From Saprospiraceae bacterium (GTDB lineage Bacteria > Bacteroidota > Bacteroidia > Chitinophagales > Saprospiraceae): DNA of 23,628 nt. The notes under the pieces are model-generated. The model made no database searches. It worked only from the letters and a program-made list of their open reading frames with translations, and had not been told where the DNA came from. The stretch lies in contig JADKEB010000028.1 in the NCBI GenBank assembly GCA_016718205.1, forward strand, positions 1-23,628. Reading direction: 5' to 3'. Shown here piece after piece: positions 16,736 to 23,628 of this stretch. A program made the translations under genes and the position numbers. Numbering within the stretch: the stretch's first letter is position 1; each line of letters begins with the position of its first letter.

Positions 16736-17422
16736 ATGGAAACAATTTTTGAAAATCAGATCATCCCTATGCCTCGAATAGGTGACAAAGCTCCGGAATT
16801 CAAAGCGGTAACGACACAAGGCAATATCGATTTTCCGAAAGACTATAACGGGAAATGGGTCATCTTATTCAGCCATCCGGCAGACTTTACGCCTGTGTGT
16901 ACTACGGAATTTATGACTTTTGCGAAAATGGAAAAGGAATTTTCTGATCTCAACTGTTCGCTAGTAGGTTTATCGGTAGATGGGTTGTATAGTCATATAG
17001 CCTGGCTCAGAACCATCAAAGAGAAGATAGAATTTCGAGATATGAAAAACATTGAAGTGAAGTTTCCTCTTATTGAAGACATTACTATGGAAGTAGCCAG
17101 AAAATATGGTATGATTCAACCTGGCGAAAGTAGTACCAAGGCGGTAAGAGCAGTGTTTTTTATTGACCCTAATGGAATCATTAGAGCCATTATTTATTAT
17201 CCCCTTTCACTGGGCAGAAACTTTGACGAACTCAAGCGAGCTCTCATAGCTATGCAGACAGCTGATAAATATGCCATAGCAACACCGGCAGACTGGAGAC
17301 CAGGCGAAGATGTAATTGTCCCACCTGCAGGATCCTGTGGTGTAGCCAAAGAAAGAATGGAAGCAGAAGACGTCAAGTGTAAAGATTGGTTCTTCTGTAC
17401 TAAGTCTCTTCCGCTCAATTAG
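16736..17422 (+). CDS. Prx6-type peroxiredoxin with C-terminal cysteines
   Basis: Thiol peroxidase of 228 residues that reduces H2O2 or organic peroxides. The peroxidatic cysteine is Cys55 in HPADFTPVCTTEF. The C-terminal arm typical of the Prx6 group (WRPGEDVIVPP, 187-197) carries three further cysteines, Cys201, Cys215 and Cys221; archaeal relatives of this group use such residues for resolution, so an intramolecular disulfide cycle is likely. Its close coupling (20 bp) to the persulfide dioxygenase gene suggests joint defence against reactive sulfur and oxygen, or a role for the peroxiredoxin in handling persulfides (inference). An intrinsic terminator at 17472-17502 closes the operon. ATG at 16736. 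Confidence 0.95.
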   Translation: METIFENQIIPMPRIGDKAPEFKAVTTQGNIDFPKDYNGKWVILFSHPADFTPVCTTEFMTFAKMEKEFSDLNCSLVGLSVDGLYSHIAWLRTIKEKIEFRDMKNIEVKFPLIEDITMEVARKYGMIQPGESSTKAVRAVFFIDPNGIIRAIIYYPLSLGRNFDELKRALIAMQTADKYAIATPADWRPGEDVIVPPAGSCGVAKERMEAEDVKCKDWFFCTKSLPLN

Positions 17423-17471
17423 ATTTTTAGGTTAAAGGTGGTTAAAGGTTAAGAATTGTTGTTTTGATTTT

Positions 17472-17502
17472 ACCCGAAGTTGTTATGACTTCGGGTTTTT
17501 TT
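17472..17502 (+). terminator. Intrinsic terminator of the persulfide dioxygenase-peroxiredoxin operon
   Basis: Perfect 9-bp stem ACCCGAAGT / ACTTCGGGT (17472-17480 with 17488-17496), a 7-nt loop and a run of T directly after, 50 bp past the peroxiredoxin stop. Confidence 0.9.
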
Positions 17503-17621
17503 AATGATTACAAATGTGAGTAATCAGGAACAGTGGAATTAAAAAATATCAAAAAGTAGAATAATTTATAAAAATAAAGTTAAATTTTTCTTATTTGGAA
17601 TGTAATTTGAAATTATCATTA

Positions 17622-17629
17622 TATCTTTG
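17622..17629 (+). promoter_or_regulatory. -7 element for the secreted thioredoxin gene
   Basis: TATCTTTG fits TAnnTTTG, 26 bp before the ATG at 17656. The TTTG at 17594-17597 is a distant -33 candidate (24-bp spacer). Confidence 0.5.
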
Positions 17630-17655
17630 TTGTTTAAATATTAAAATTTTAATGC

Positions 17656-18201
17656 ATGAGTATTAAATTGTCTTCAAAAGCATTAGTATCAGTTCTGATT
17701 TCAGGATTTTTAATGATGAGTGTAATTATATCTGCCCAAACTACCGCATCTACAGCAACTAATCCAACATCAACACCAGAAGTATATACTGCAGAGAATC
17801 CCGGATGGCTTGTCAATGTAGATGAAGCGTATGCCATATCTAAAAAAACCGGAAAACCTATCCTGGCTAATTTTACAGGAAGTGACTGGTGTGGATGGTG
17901 TAAAAGACTTACAGCCAGTGTGTTCAGTCAGGATGCTTTTAAGCAATGGGCAGAAAAAAATGTGGTGCTTTTAGAATTGGATTTTCCCAGACGTAAAACC
18001 CTTCCACAAAACATTCAGATGCAAAATCAAAATTTGGCTCAGGCTTTTCAAGTAGGTGGCTATCCGACTGTTTGGGTTTTTAATCTATCAAAAGATGAAA
18101 AAGTAAACCAATACAGCATCGAAGCTTTAGGCAAAACTGGATATACTGCTACTGTAGAAGAGTTCACAGCAGGAGTAGATCAAATGATGAAAAAGAAATA
18201 A
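17656..18201 (+). CDS. Secreted thioredoxin-fold protein (WCGWC)
   Basis: Protein of 181 residues exported by a Sec signal (about 1-28, ALVSVLISGFLMMSVIISAQ), followed by a Thr/Ser/Pro-rich spacer and a thioredoxin fold from about 50. The redox pair is Cys79/Cys82 in SDWCGWCKRL, and GGYPTVWVF holds the cis-Pro. The WCGWC motif and the helix AYAISKKTGKPILANF resemble the DUF255/thioredoxin_7 type proteins that reduce or isomerise periplasmic disulfides. The partner is unknown. It has its own -7 element and a strong terminator at 18219-18256, so it forms a single-gene unit. Confidence 0.9.
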   Translation: MSIKLSSKALVSVLISGFLMMSVIISAQTTASTATNPTSTPEVYTAENPGWLVNVDEAYAISKKTGKPILANFTGSDWCGWCKRLTASVFSQDAFKQWAEKNVVLLELDFPRRKTLPQNIQMQNQNLAQAFQVGGYPTVWVFNLSKDEKVNQYSIEALGKTGYTATVEEFTAGVDQMMKKK

Positions 18202-18218
18202 AAAATACCATATCTGTA

Positions 18219-18256
18219 AAAAGGTCAGTAGATGTAAAATTTACTGACCTTTTTTA
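18219..18256 (+). terminator. Intrinsic terminator of the thioredoxin gene
   Basis: Perfect 12-bp stem AAAAGGTCAGTA / TACTGACCTTTT (18219-18230 with 18242-18253), an 11-nt loop and a T-run, 17 bp past the stop. The A-run on the left may let it work in both directions. Confidence 0.88.
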
Positions 18257-18378
18257 TTGTGAAGTTTTTTGTAACTTTTGGCTGCTATTTCGAAAGTTAA
18301 ATGCTGGCATCTTCATATTGATGTATTTTTTTTATAAAGGTTTGTGTTTTCATCGTTCCAAATATGAACGAAATACCC

Positions 18379-18386
18379 TATTTTTG
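18379..18386 (+). promoter_or_regulatory. -7 element for the Uma2 gene
   Basis: TATTTTTG fits TAnnTTTG, 21 bp before the ATG at 18408. The -33 box is not clear. Confidence 0.42.
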
Positions 18387-18407
18387 TTGTAAGCAAGCCA
18401 TTAGTTT

Positions 18408-19034
18408 ATGCAGAAGGAATACAAATCAGATCAAGTCCATACAATGGATGAAGCCAAAGAGCCTGCCATTGAGTATGGCAAAGTATATACCTATGGTGAC
18501 TGCCTCAAACTGGAAATAGAAGAGATGGTAGAGATCATCCGAGGGAAACTGTTTAGGATGAGTCTTGCCCCTAGGACTAAGCATCAAAAAATAAGCGGTA
18601 ATATATATTTTCGAGTAAGACAACAATTAGAATATAGTTCTTGCAATGTTTTCCATGCTCCTATAGATGTTGTATTGCCCATAAATGATAAAAAACGAAC
18701 CAAATCAACTACTGTGGTCCAGCCTGATATCTGCGTAATTTGTGACCCAAAAATCATCGAGGAGAAAGCAGTTTTTGGTGTTCCTGATTTTGTGATAGAA
18801 ATCATAGCAGGAAAAGATGTAAAGCGGGATACCCAATACAAATACAGTGTCTATGAAGAAGCAGGAGTAGGTGAATATTGGATCGTATTCGGAGAGATGC
18901 GTTTTGTTGAAGTATTTATTCTTGAGAATGGGAAATATCAGCGACTCAATGCTTTTTCTGAAGATGATATCATACCAGTAAAAACACTGCCCGGACTTTC
19001 TATCAGTATGGATGATATTTTTGAAGGTGTGTGA
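18408..19034 (+). CDS. Uma2-family PD-(D/E)XK nuclease-like protein
   Basis: Protein of 208 residues with the Uma2/DUF820 pattern: an N-terminal part with LEIEEMVEIIRGKLF, then VVQPDICVICD (D107), GVPDFVIEIIAG (E131), RDTQYKYSVYEEAGVGEYWIV (D141, K145). These are the acidic residues and the Lys of the restriction-endonuclease-like fold. Uma2 proteins are common as lone or multicopy genes in cyanobacteria and Bacteroidota and their role is not settled. The usual EvlSp segment reads EIIAG here. An ATG at 18444 is an alternative start. No methylase or toxin partner is near; the TlpA-like gene follows after 51 bp on the same strand and may be read through. Confidence 0.88.
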   Translation: MQKEYKSDQVHTMDEAKEPAIEYGKVYTYGDCLKLEIEEMVEIIRGKLFRMSLAPRTKHQKISGNIYFRVRQQLEYSSCNVFHAPIDVVLPINDKKRTKSTTVVQPDICVICDPKIIEEKAVFGVPDFVIEIIAGKDVKRDTQYKYSVYEEAGVGEYWIVFGEMRFVEVFILENGKYQRLNAFSEDDIIPVKTLPGLSISMDDIFEGV

Positions 19035-19085
19035 TGATCAATGCTTAAAAATACTAAAAATTAAAGTAGTTAAACATTCATTTTT

Positions 19086-20285
19086 ATGAAAGGAATAATA
19101 ATAAAATTGATTTTTCTTCTGGTGGTAAGTAATCAATGTTACAGTCAGGTTAATCTTAGAGCCAATGAATTTAAAAAATGCACGATAAAGGGAAGATTGG
19201 AAGGAGTAAAAGATGGTACTGTTTCAGCGGGCTATTTTGATTTTGATGAAAAAAGAGCAATTATAATAGATAGTTCACAAATTAAAAATGGCAAGTTCCT
19301 ACTGAAAGGAAAGATAAATGGAGCGACAATGATTGTCATTGTATTTAAAAATATTGAGTCTAATCCTTTTTTTATTGATGCAGGTGAAAATAAAATATTT
19401 GGTTCAGTAGAAGGTCATGGGGGATCATTAAAAATTTTGTTTAAAAATCCAAATTCACCATCGTATAAGGATCAATTAAATAGAATTAAGCATGATGAAG
19501 AAATTTATAACAATATCGGAAAGTCTATTTATGATAAGTATAGACTTTTGGACTCACTAATTTCAAACACAACTATTAAGGATGAAGAGTCACTTTATTT
19601 GAAAAATTTACGTGAAAATTATAATAAATGCGCATTGGAGTTGGACAAGTATCATCAATGTGTTGATAGTATGCAGGGTGTTTATGTCTCCCATCATCCA
19701 AATTCATATTACACGGCTTTTAATTATTGTTTTGCTGTAAATAGGGATTCTCCTGAAATAGCATCACGGTTATATAATTTGTTTTCAGAAAAAGTTAAAA
19801 ACGGCATTTATGGTCAATACATTTTCTCAGTGATTAACAGGAATAAAACTTTATTAAAATCAAAAGCTCCTGAATTTAGTACTATTGACTTAAATGGGGA
19901 TTCTATAAAACTTGTGGATTTTAGAGGTAAATTTGTCTTACTGGAATTTTGGGCTTCTTGGTGTAAACCTTGCAGGGCAACACATCCGGAACTGCGAAAT
20001 TTATTTGAATTATATCACAAAAATGGATTGGAGATTATAAGCCTTTCATCAGATTACTTAAAGGATATTGATAAATGGAAAGCAGCAATTATGAAAGATT
20101 CTATTGATCGTTGGAATCATATATTACTCAATGATCGTGATAAAGTCAATATTAGCCATTTATATAATGTAGGTTTTTTACCTACAAAAGTATTGATTGA
20201 TAGTGATGGTAATATTGTACGAAAATATAATAGTTCTGAATTCGAATTATTAAAGCAAGATCTAAAGGTTATTTATAAATTTTGA
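19086..20285 (+). CDS. TlpA-like thioredoxin with DUF4369-like N-terminal domain
   Basis: Envelope thiol-disulfide protein of 399 residues. The signal (MKGIIIKLIFLLVVSNQCYS) has a Cys at 18, but not in a good lipobox. Residues about 30-115 resemble DUF4369 (CTIKGRLEGVKDGTVSAGYF, then a second beta set); a helical linker follows (120-255), then an AhpC/TSA-thioredoxin domain (about 260-399) with the redox pair Cys293/Cys296 in FWASWCKPCRATHPEL and cis-Pro in FLPTKVLIDSDGNI. Bacteroidota have many such proteins, thought to keep envelope cysteines reduced, for example in cytochrome c maturation. ATG at 19086. No promoter of its own is plain. It ends before the inverted repeat at 20315-20380. Confidence 0.92.
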   Translation: MKGIIIKLIFLLVVSNQCYSQVNLRANEFKKCTIKGRLEGVKDGTVSAGYFDFDEKRAIIIDSSQIKNGKFLLKGKINGATMIVIVFKNIESNPFFIDAGENKIFGSVEGHGGSLKILFKNPNSPSYKDQLNRIKHDEEIYNNIGKSIYDKYRLLDSLISNTTIKDEESLYLKNLRENYNKCALELDKYHQCVDSMQGVYVSHHPNSYYTAFNYCFAVNRDSPEIASRLYNLFSEKVKNGIYGQYIFSVINRNKTLLKSKAPEFSTIDLNGDSIKLVDFRGKFVLLEFWASWCKPCRATHPELRNLFELYHKNGLEIISLSSDYLKDIDKWKAAIMKDSIDRWNHILLNDRDKVNISHLYNVGFLPTKVLIDSDGNIVRKYNSSEFELLKQDLKVIYKF

Positions 20286-20314
20286 AACTATTAATTTATA
20301 GTCAAAAGAAATTA

Positions 20315-20380
20315 GATTGCGAAAAATTCTAATTTTAATTCATTGAAAATGTGTCAATTAAAATCCTAAATTTTGCAATC
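20315..20380. repeat. Long imperfect inverted repeat after the TlpA-like gene
   Basis: Arms of 26 and 25 bases (20315-20340 with 20356-20380): the outer 10 bp (GATTGCGAAA with TTTTGCAATC, one G-T pair) and the inner 9 bp (AATTTTAATT with AATTAAAAT) pair well around an internal loop. The 15-nt loop holds a small CATT/AATG hairpin. It may end transcription of the TlpA-like gene although no T-run follows, or be a remnant of a small palindromic element. Confidence 0.5.
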
Positions 20381-20505
20381 AAATTTACTTTAAGTATATT
20401 TAAAATTATGAATTCTGAAATGAAAGACTCATCAAGTGTTCATTTATTTTAGAAGATGTAGCCCGATCGGAAGTACATCCTGTACAAAGTTTATATTGTT
20501 TAAAG

Positions 20506-21879
20506 CTAACTTCTTTTGGTCTTGAACATTTCAGCGATCTCTTTTTCTGTCTTAAAGCCCAGATCAATAAAGGTAGATGACACAAACTTTTTGATATCCT
20601 GATAGTCTCTACCTCTTTTGTCAGTATATACTTCCATGGCGCGATTGATGTATCTCAGGCTGAGTTCTTTGATATTCTGGTTGAATTTTTGATTGAAGAA
20701 GGTATTTATGTAAGACACAAATACTTTATTGATTTCAAAATACTCGTGATAGCTCTCTACATCCAGATTGTTGAGGAAACTTTCACAGTAACCGAAGATA
20801 CCTTCACGCAAACATTCATTTTCGATGCTTAGCCCTTTGTGGCTGTCATAGTATTCTTTTACTGCGGAAATAGTGTCTTCATGTACATAGCCTTTAGTAT
20901 GTACCACATCCATTAATGAATAATATTCAGAGATGCCATCCTTAATGGATTTATTGATGATTTTTGACATTCTTTTATCCGCATCGGGAGTGATTTCCAC
21001 TTCAGCTCTGTATAGACTGTGGAGATGCTGGAAATACTTTGTTACGAACTCAGAATCTTTTTTTCTCAGTTGGTCAAAGATTCCTGATACTATTTTTGCT
21101 GATGAGTCACTTATCTGGTAAAACATACCCGTCAGCATCGTGATTTCCAGGAAGTCAGGATCATTCTGCAGGCTTTCATTGGAGATCAATTTATCTAAAT
21201 GTGGTATGACACTCTCATTGTTAAATCTACGGTTTGCTCTGTATTTCAAAAAGTGAATGAGAGAAGAACCCATGATTTTAAGCTCCGTAGGATTGGTAGG
21301 GAAGTCAGCCGTCAGGTAATTTTGGTTTACAAATTGTTTGCTGTAATTTGCGTATCCGGATTGTCTTCCGGCCACTTCTCTGTATTTATCCAGTTTTTGG
21401 ATATTCAGGAATGATTTTACCTTTTTATTGTTAAGGTTTTCCATCAGATTGGTGAGCCAAATATCGCTGCTCAAAGCAAAGCCAATCTGTACGGTCTGTC
21501 CTATTCTGTTTTTTATAAAATCAAAATTGGCCGACTCACATATGGCGTTCAGGATTTTTTTAAAGTGATCTTGCGGTCTTTTGTATTTGTAGTTAGAGTC
21601 TTTTTCTCCTCTTAAAACTGAATAACCGAGAATTCTTGGTAAAAACAAACCTTCAAAACCTGGGTCAAGTAACTCATTTTCGATAGAAATAAGCTGCAAT
21701 GGGTTAGTATCTGCAACATGGCTATATACTTCCATGATATGAGGTTCAAAAGCTTCAATTATTTGTTTATATAGCTCTTCGGACTCATTTTCAAGATATG
21801 CTTCCAGCAATTCTGAATTTTGAAGAGCATCTTTCAATTGAGTAAGATGTGATTTATATTCTTGTGATAATGCTTCCAT
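20506..21879 (-). CDS. Uncharacterised helical protein of 457 residues
   Basis: I do not recognise this protein. It has no signal peptide, membrane helix or catalytic motif. The composition is rich in Leu, Glu, Lys, Asn and Tyr and reads as successive amphipathic helices across the whole length (for example LTQLKDALQNSELLEAYLEN, IIEAFEPHIMEVYSHVA, FINKSIKDG-like segments), like an alpha-solenoid. One remarkable conserved-looking patch is PGFEGLFLPRILGYSVLRG (about 73-91). The long, regular frame and codon use like its neighbours make it a real gene. ATG at 21877-21879. It follows rpsP on the minus strand but the terminator at 22090-22124 separates them. No function is offered. Confidence 0.8.
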   Translation of the reverse strand: MEALSQEYKSHLTQLKDALQNSELLEAYLENESEELYKQIIEAFEPHIMEVYSHVADTNPLQLISIENELLDPGFEGLFLPRILGYSVLRGEKDSNYKYKRPQDHFKKILNAICESANFDFIKNRIGQTVQIGFALSSDIWLTNLMENLNNKKVKSFLNIQKLDKYREVAGRQSGYANYSKQFVNQNYLTADFPTNPTELKIMGSSLIHFLKYRANRRFNNESVIPHLDKLISNESLQNDPDFLEITMLTGMFYQISDSSAKIVSGIFDQLRKKDSEFVTKYFQHLHSLYRAEVEITPDADKRMSKIINKSIKDGISEYYSLMDVVHTKGYVHEDTISAVKEYYDSHKGLSIENECLREGIFGYCESFLNNLDVESYHEYFEINKVFVSYINTFFNQKFNQNIKELSLRYINRAMEVYTDKRGRDYQDIKKFVSSTFIDLGFKTEKEIAEMFKTKRS

Positions 21880-22089
21880 GATTATTTAATATTTTCTTTT
21901 AAATTGAATGTTTTCAAATTTGATTTCTGTATGAATATGCGCTTTTCTTTCATATCTGAGCGAAAGAAGCAATAGTATCAGAATTTATAAAAAAGAACAA
22001 TTACTTCACTATTCCTTAAAATTGAGCTTAACTGATAAATCCAAACGTGGATGTCACAGGTTGCTGATATTTTATACATATTCTAAAAC
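21880..22089. other. Upstream region of the 457-residue protein gene
   Basis: No gene. One weak hairpin (21941-21970, GCTTTTCTTTC against GAAAGAAGC) is present. I see no TAnnTTTG box for the minus-strand gene. Confidence 0.35.
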
Positions 22090-22124
22090 AAAACCTGATA
22101 AAATAACTCATTTTATCAGGTTTT
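22090..22124 (-). terminator. Intrinsic terminator downstream of rpsP
   Basis: Perfect 15-bp stem (22090-22104 with 22110-22124, core AACCTGATAAAAT) and a 5-nt loop, with T-rich sequence on both strands after the stem. It lies 58 bp past the rpsP stop. A second perfect 7-bp hairpin, TATGCAC / GTGCATA (22143-22163), stands between it and the gene. Confidence 0.85.
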
Positions 22125-22181
22125 TGTTTCGGTTATTACCGATATGCACGTTTTAAGTGCATAATATTATTTAATTGTATC

Positions 22182-23006
22182 TTATTCTGCTTTTTCCGAG
22201 CTGTCTTCTTTTGTTTCATCAGTTGCTTCAGGTGCCTCAGGCGTTTCAACTTCAGCTACAGCTTCAGTCACTTCTGCAACGACTTCTGAAGGCGTTTCAG
22301 CAACTTCTGCAACGACTTCTTCCACTACTTCTGCTGGTGTTTCAGCAACTTCAGCAACTTCTTCTGCAGGTGTCTCCATAACTTCTGCAACGATTTCCTC
22401 TACTACTTCTACAGGTGTTTCAACAACTTCTGCTACAACTTCTTCTACGGATGATTGCACTTCAGCAACTGTTTCTACTACTACTGCAGGTGCTTCAACT
22501 ACTACATCTTCAGCAACTTCTGCAACTTTTTCTGAATCAGCCCTGAAAGCATGCGCTGCGTCTTTTGTTTCTTCATCTGCAACAATCACTTTTTGTTTGG
22601 CTGTTCCGGATACCATTACTCTGAATGCTTCTTCCTCAGCTTTAGTTTGTTGTCTTCTTGACTCAATATTATTTTCTTTTGCATCGATCCACTGTTGCCA
22701 TAGTATATCTGCCTGTTCGGTAGTCATTGCACCTTTATTGACTCCTCTCATCAGGTGTTTTTTGTAATACACACCCTTAAATCTTAGGATTGCTTTGACT
22801 GTGTCTGTGGGTTGAGCTCCTTTTACTAACCAATCGTAAGCGGCATTTCGGTCTATTTCAATAGTGGCCGGCTTGGTCATTGGATTGTAGGTACCTAATT
22901 TTTCGATGAATTTTCCGTCTCTTGGTGACCTTGCATCAGCTACAACGATGTGGTAGAACGGAGCTTTTTTACGTCCTTTTCTGGACAAGCGCATTTTTAC
23001 TGCCAT
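22182..23006 (-). CDS. rpsP: Ribosomal protein S16 with long acidic repeat tail
   Basis: Component of the 30S subunit body, needed for its assembly. Residues 1-80 are the S16 domain (MAVKMRLSRKGRKKAPFYHI, then KFIEKLGTYNP and GAQPTDTVKAILRFKGVYY). The usual protein has 80-90 residues; Bacteroidota forms carry an extension, and this one reaches 274. Residues 81-157 look helical and charged (TTEQADILWQQWIDAK); 158-274 are nearly only Glu, Val, Ala, Thr and Pro, with ETP at 196, 211, 222, 237 and 254 and repeats of the type ETPAEVVEEVVAEV. Repeat spacing is 11 or 15 residues. ATG at 23004-23006. Expression is driven by a good promoter at 23083-23090. No rimM or trmD gene adjoins it. Confidence 0.97.
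   Translation of the reverse strand: MAVKMRLSRKGRKKAPFYHIVVADARSPRDGKFIEKLGTYNPMTKPATIEIDRNAAYDWLVKGAQPTDTVKAILRFKGVYYKKHLMRGVNKGAMTTEQADILWQQWIDAKENNIESRRQQTKAEEEAFRVMVSGTAKQKVIVADEETKDAAHAFRADSEKVAEVAEDVVVEAPAVVVETVAEVQSSVEEVVAEVVETPVEVVEEIVAEVMETPAEEVAEVAETPAEVVEEVVAEVAETPSEVVAEVTEAVAEVETPEAPEATDETKEDSSEKAE
22240..22500 (-). repeat. Imperfect coding repeats in the rpsP tail
   Basis: Degenerate repeats of 33 and 45 bp, built on words such as ACTTCTGCAACGA and GGTGTTTCAGCAAC (plus-strand reading), encode the ETPxEVVEEVVAEV units. They match the protein frame and are uneven in length. Confidence 0.75.
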
Positions 23007-23082
23007 GTGTTAAAATTTTATAATTATTTGAAAATCAAACCCGAATAAGTCGAAAAGTCAACCATCAGGTTTTTAACGGGCG

Positions 23083-23109
23083 CAAAGGTAATGATAATTT
23101 TTAATATTC
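23083..23109 (-). promoter_or_regulatory. rpsP promoter
   Basis: On the minus strand, TTG, a 19-bp spacer and TACCTTTG (23083-23090) give the best Bacteroidota promoter of the window. It lies 76 bp before the ATG. Confidence 0.7.
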
Positions 23110-23303
23110 CAACACTTTAGAAATTAATTTTTGCTGGCTCCGACGGAAGGTAACCTGAGCGCAAAATCAAAAATAAACAGGAGATTATTAGTAAAACTTA
23201 AGAATTTCTAACTTTTTCATTTGTATTGCATGGTTTTAAAACGTAAAAAATACTTTCCTGTTGCCATGCAGCTTAAATAATCTGAAGAATTGTTACCTGT
23301 AAA
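23110..23303. other. Gene-free stretch beyond the rpsP promoter
   Basis: AT-rich, with no convincing frame on either strand, no tRNA and no clear structure. It leads into the repeat-rich region starting at 23304. Confidence 0.4.
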
Positions 23304-23393
23304 ACATTTGCGACAGCTTTTTTGCAATTTGCGACTGTCGCAAATGTGTCGCAAATGTTTATGTATTTTGGCACTTGTCACTGTATTGTCGCA
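23304..23393. repeat. Cluster of five GTCGCAA-type motifs
   Basis: GTCGCAA occurs on the plus strand at 23337-23343 and 23348-23354, and as GTCGCAT at 23388-23394; on the minus strand it lies at 23308-23314 and 23329-23335. Two copies form a tandem repeat of 11 bp (TGTCGCAAATG, 23336-23357). A perfect 13-bp inverted repeat links 23304-23316 and 23335-23347. Such spacing is that of iterons or integrase arm sites. Confidence 0.75.
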
Positions 23394-23456
23394 TATTTTT
23401 CAGTCCAAAAAACATCCATATTGCCATTTATTATTTCATAACTCCCTGAAAAACAG

Positions 23457-23499
23457 ACGCCAAACAAGAAATCTGATATGATTTTAGCTTGTTTGGCGT
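23457..23499. repeat. 12-bp inverted repeat with inner stem
   Basis: ACGCCAAACAAG (23457-23468) pairs without mismatch with CTTGTTTGGCGT (23488-23499). Within the 19-nt loop AAATC pairs with GATTT. No T-run follows on the plus strand; on the minus strand CTGTTTTTC follows, so a minus-strand terminator is possible. Confidence 0.65.
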
Positions 23500-23506
23500 T
23501 GCGAAA

Positions 23507-23523
23507 AGTGATCCCGACAGGAT
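23507..23523 (-). other. Possible attachment core resembling a tRNA 3' end
   Basis: The minus strand reads ATCCTGTCGGGATCACT, like the last part of a tRNA gene (end of the T-arm and the 3' acceptor strand). The preceding T-loop is not kept and no tRNA body exists, so it is not a gene. Integrative elements often carry such a tRNA end as their att core. Inference only. Confidence 0.35.
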
Positions 23524-23601
23524 AGGGAAGTATGTTTGCAACGAAAAATAAATTACTTATTACCTTATAATTACATATATTTATATTCATTAATATTTAT
23601 A

Positions 23602-23623
23602 TTGGCTGCAATTTGGCTGCAAT
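23602..23623. repeat. Tandem 11-bp repeat at the window edge
   Basis: TTGGCTGCAAT is present twice without mismatch (23602-23612, 23613-23623). The period equals that of the GTCGCAA tandem, one DNA turn. More copies may follow beyond the window. Confidence 0.75.
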
Positions 23624-23628
23624 TAATT

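Noticed and set aside
22175..22381. Plus-strand open frame rich in Leu and Gln opposite the rpsP tail
   Set aside because: It is the mirror of the Glu/Val/Ala repeat codons of rpsP; composition explains it and no promoter or start signal supports it.
22240..22500. Repeats that might suggest a CRISPR array
   Set aside because: Units are degenerate, uneven in spacing and in frame with the S16 tail; there are no constant repeats with unique spacers.
23378..23590. Minus-strand open frame of 70 codons in the repeat region
   Set aside because: It runs through the hairpin and the tRNA-like stretch, has odd composition and no recognisable domain.

Overview
The window is AT-rich DNA from a member of the Bacteroidota, plausibly a Saprospirales/Chitinophagales-type environmental lineage (the rank below phylum is my inference). 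Signs of this are promoters of the phylum's TAnnTTTG (-7) type in front of several genes, starts mostly without Shine-Dalgarno sequences, a 7TM histidine kinase, a DUF5723-like barrel protein, a DUF4369-like/TlpA protein, and ribosomal protein S16 with a long acidic tail. No rRNA, intact tRNA or CRISPR array is visible.

Layout. 1-6431 (all minus): two histidine kinase/response regulator modules of the NarL/LuxR type, one with a 7TM sensor (834-2366 plus 26-667) and one with a periplasmic TPR sensor (4020-6431 plus 3302-3934), with a small membrane protein gene (2588-3163) between them. The second regulator gene and the membrane protein gene are preceded by matching operator-like sites at the same distance from a -7 element, which suggests a small regulon. 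6781-7773: a family 2 glycosyltransferase and a tiny membrane protein. 7867-8589: a decayed IS256-type transposase relic. 8590-12633: envelope proteins, namely a DUF5723-like barrel, an NlpC/P60 lipoprotein, a PepSY membrane protein and a two-lobed aspartic protease with a PDZ domain. 12931-14856: a relic of an amino-acid permease, then an alpha-glucan phosphorylase homologue that has Thr where the PLP lysine is expected. 15291-17422: a persulfide dioxygenase/rhodanese gene followed at once by a Prx6-type peroxiredoxin, closed by a terminator; this looks like a sulfide/peroxide defence operon. 17656-20285: a secreted thioredoxin, a Uma2-type nuclease and a TlpA-like thioredoxin. 20506-23006 (minus): an unrecognised helical 457-residue protein and rpsP.

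23007-23628 has no credible gene but is dense in structure: five GTCGCAA-type motifs, two of them a tandem repeat of period 11, a 12-bp hairpin, a stretch resembling a tRNA 3' end, and a second 11-bp tandem repeat at the window edge. It looks like the attachment region of an integrative element whose integrase would lie beyond the window. That region and the paired operator sites at 3245-3264 and 3992-4011 are the two best leads.
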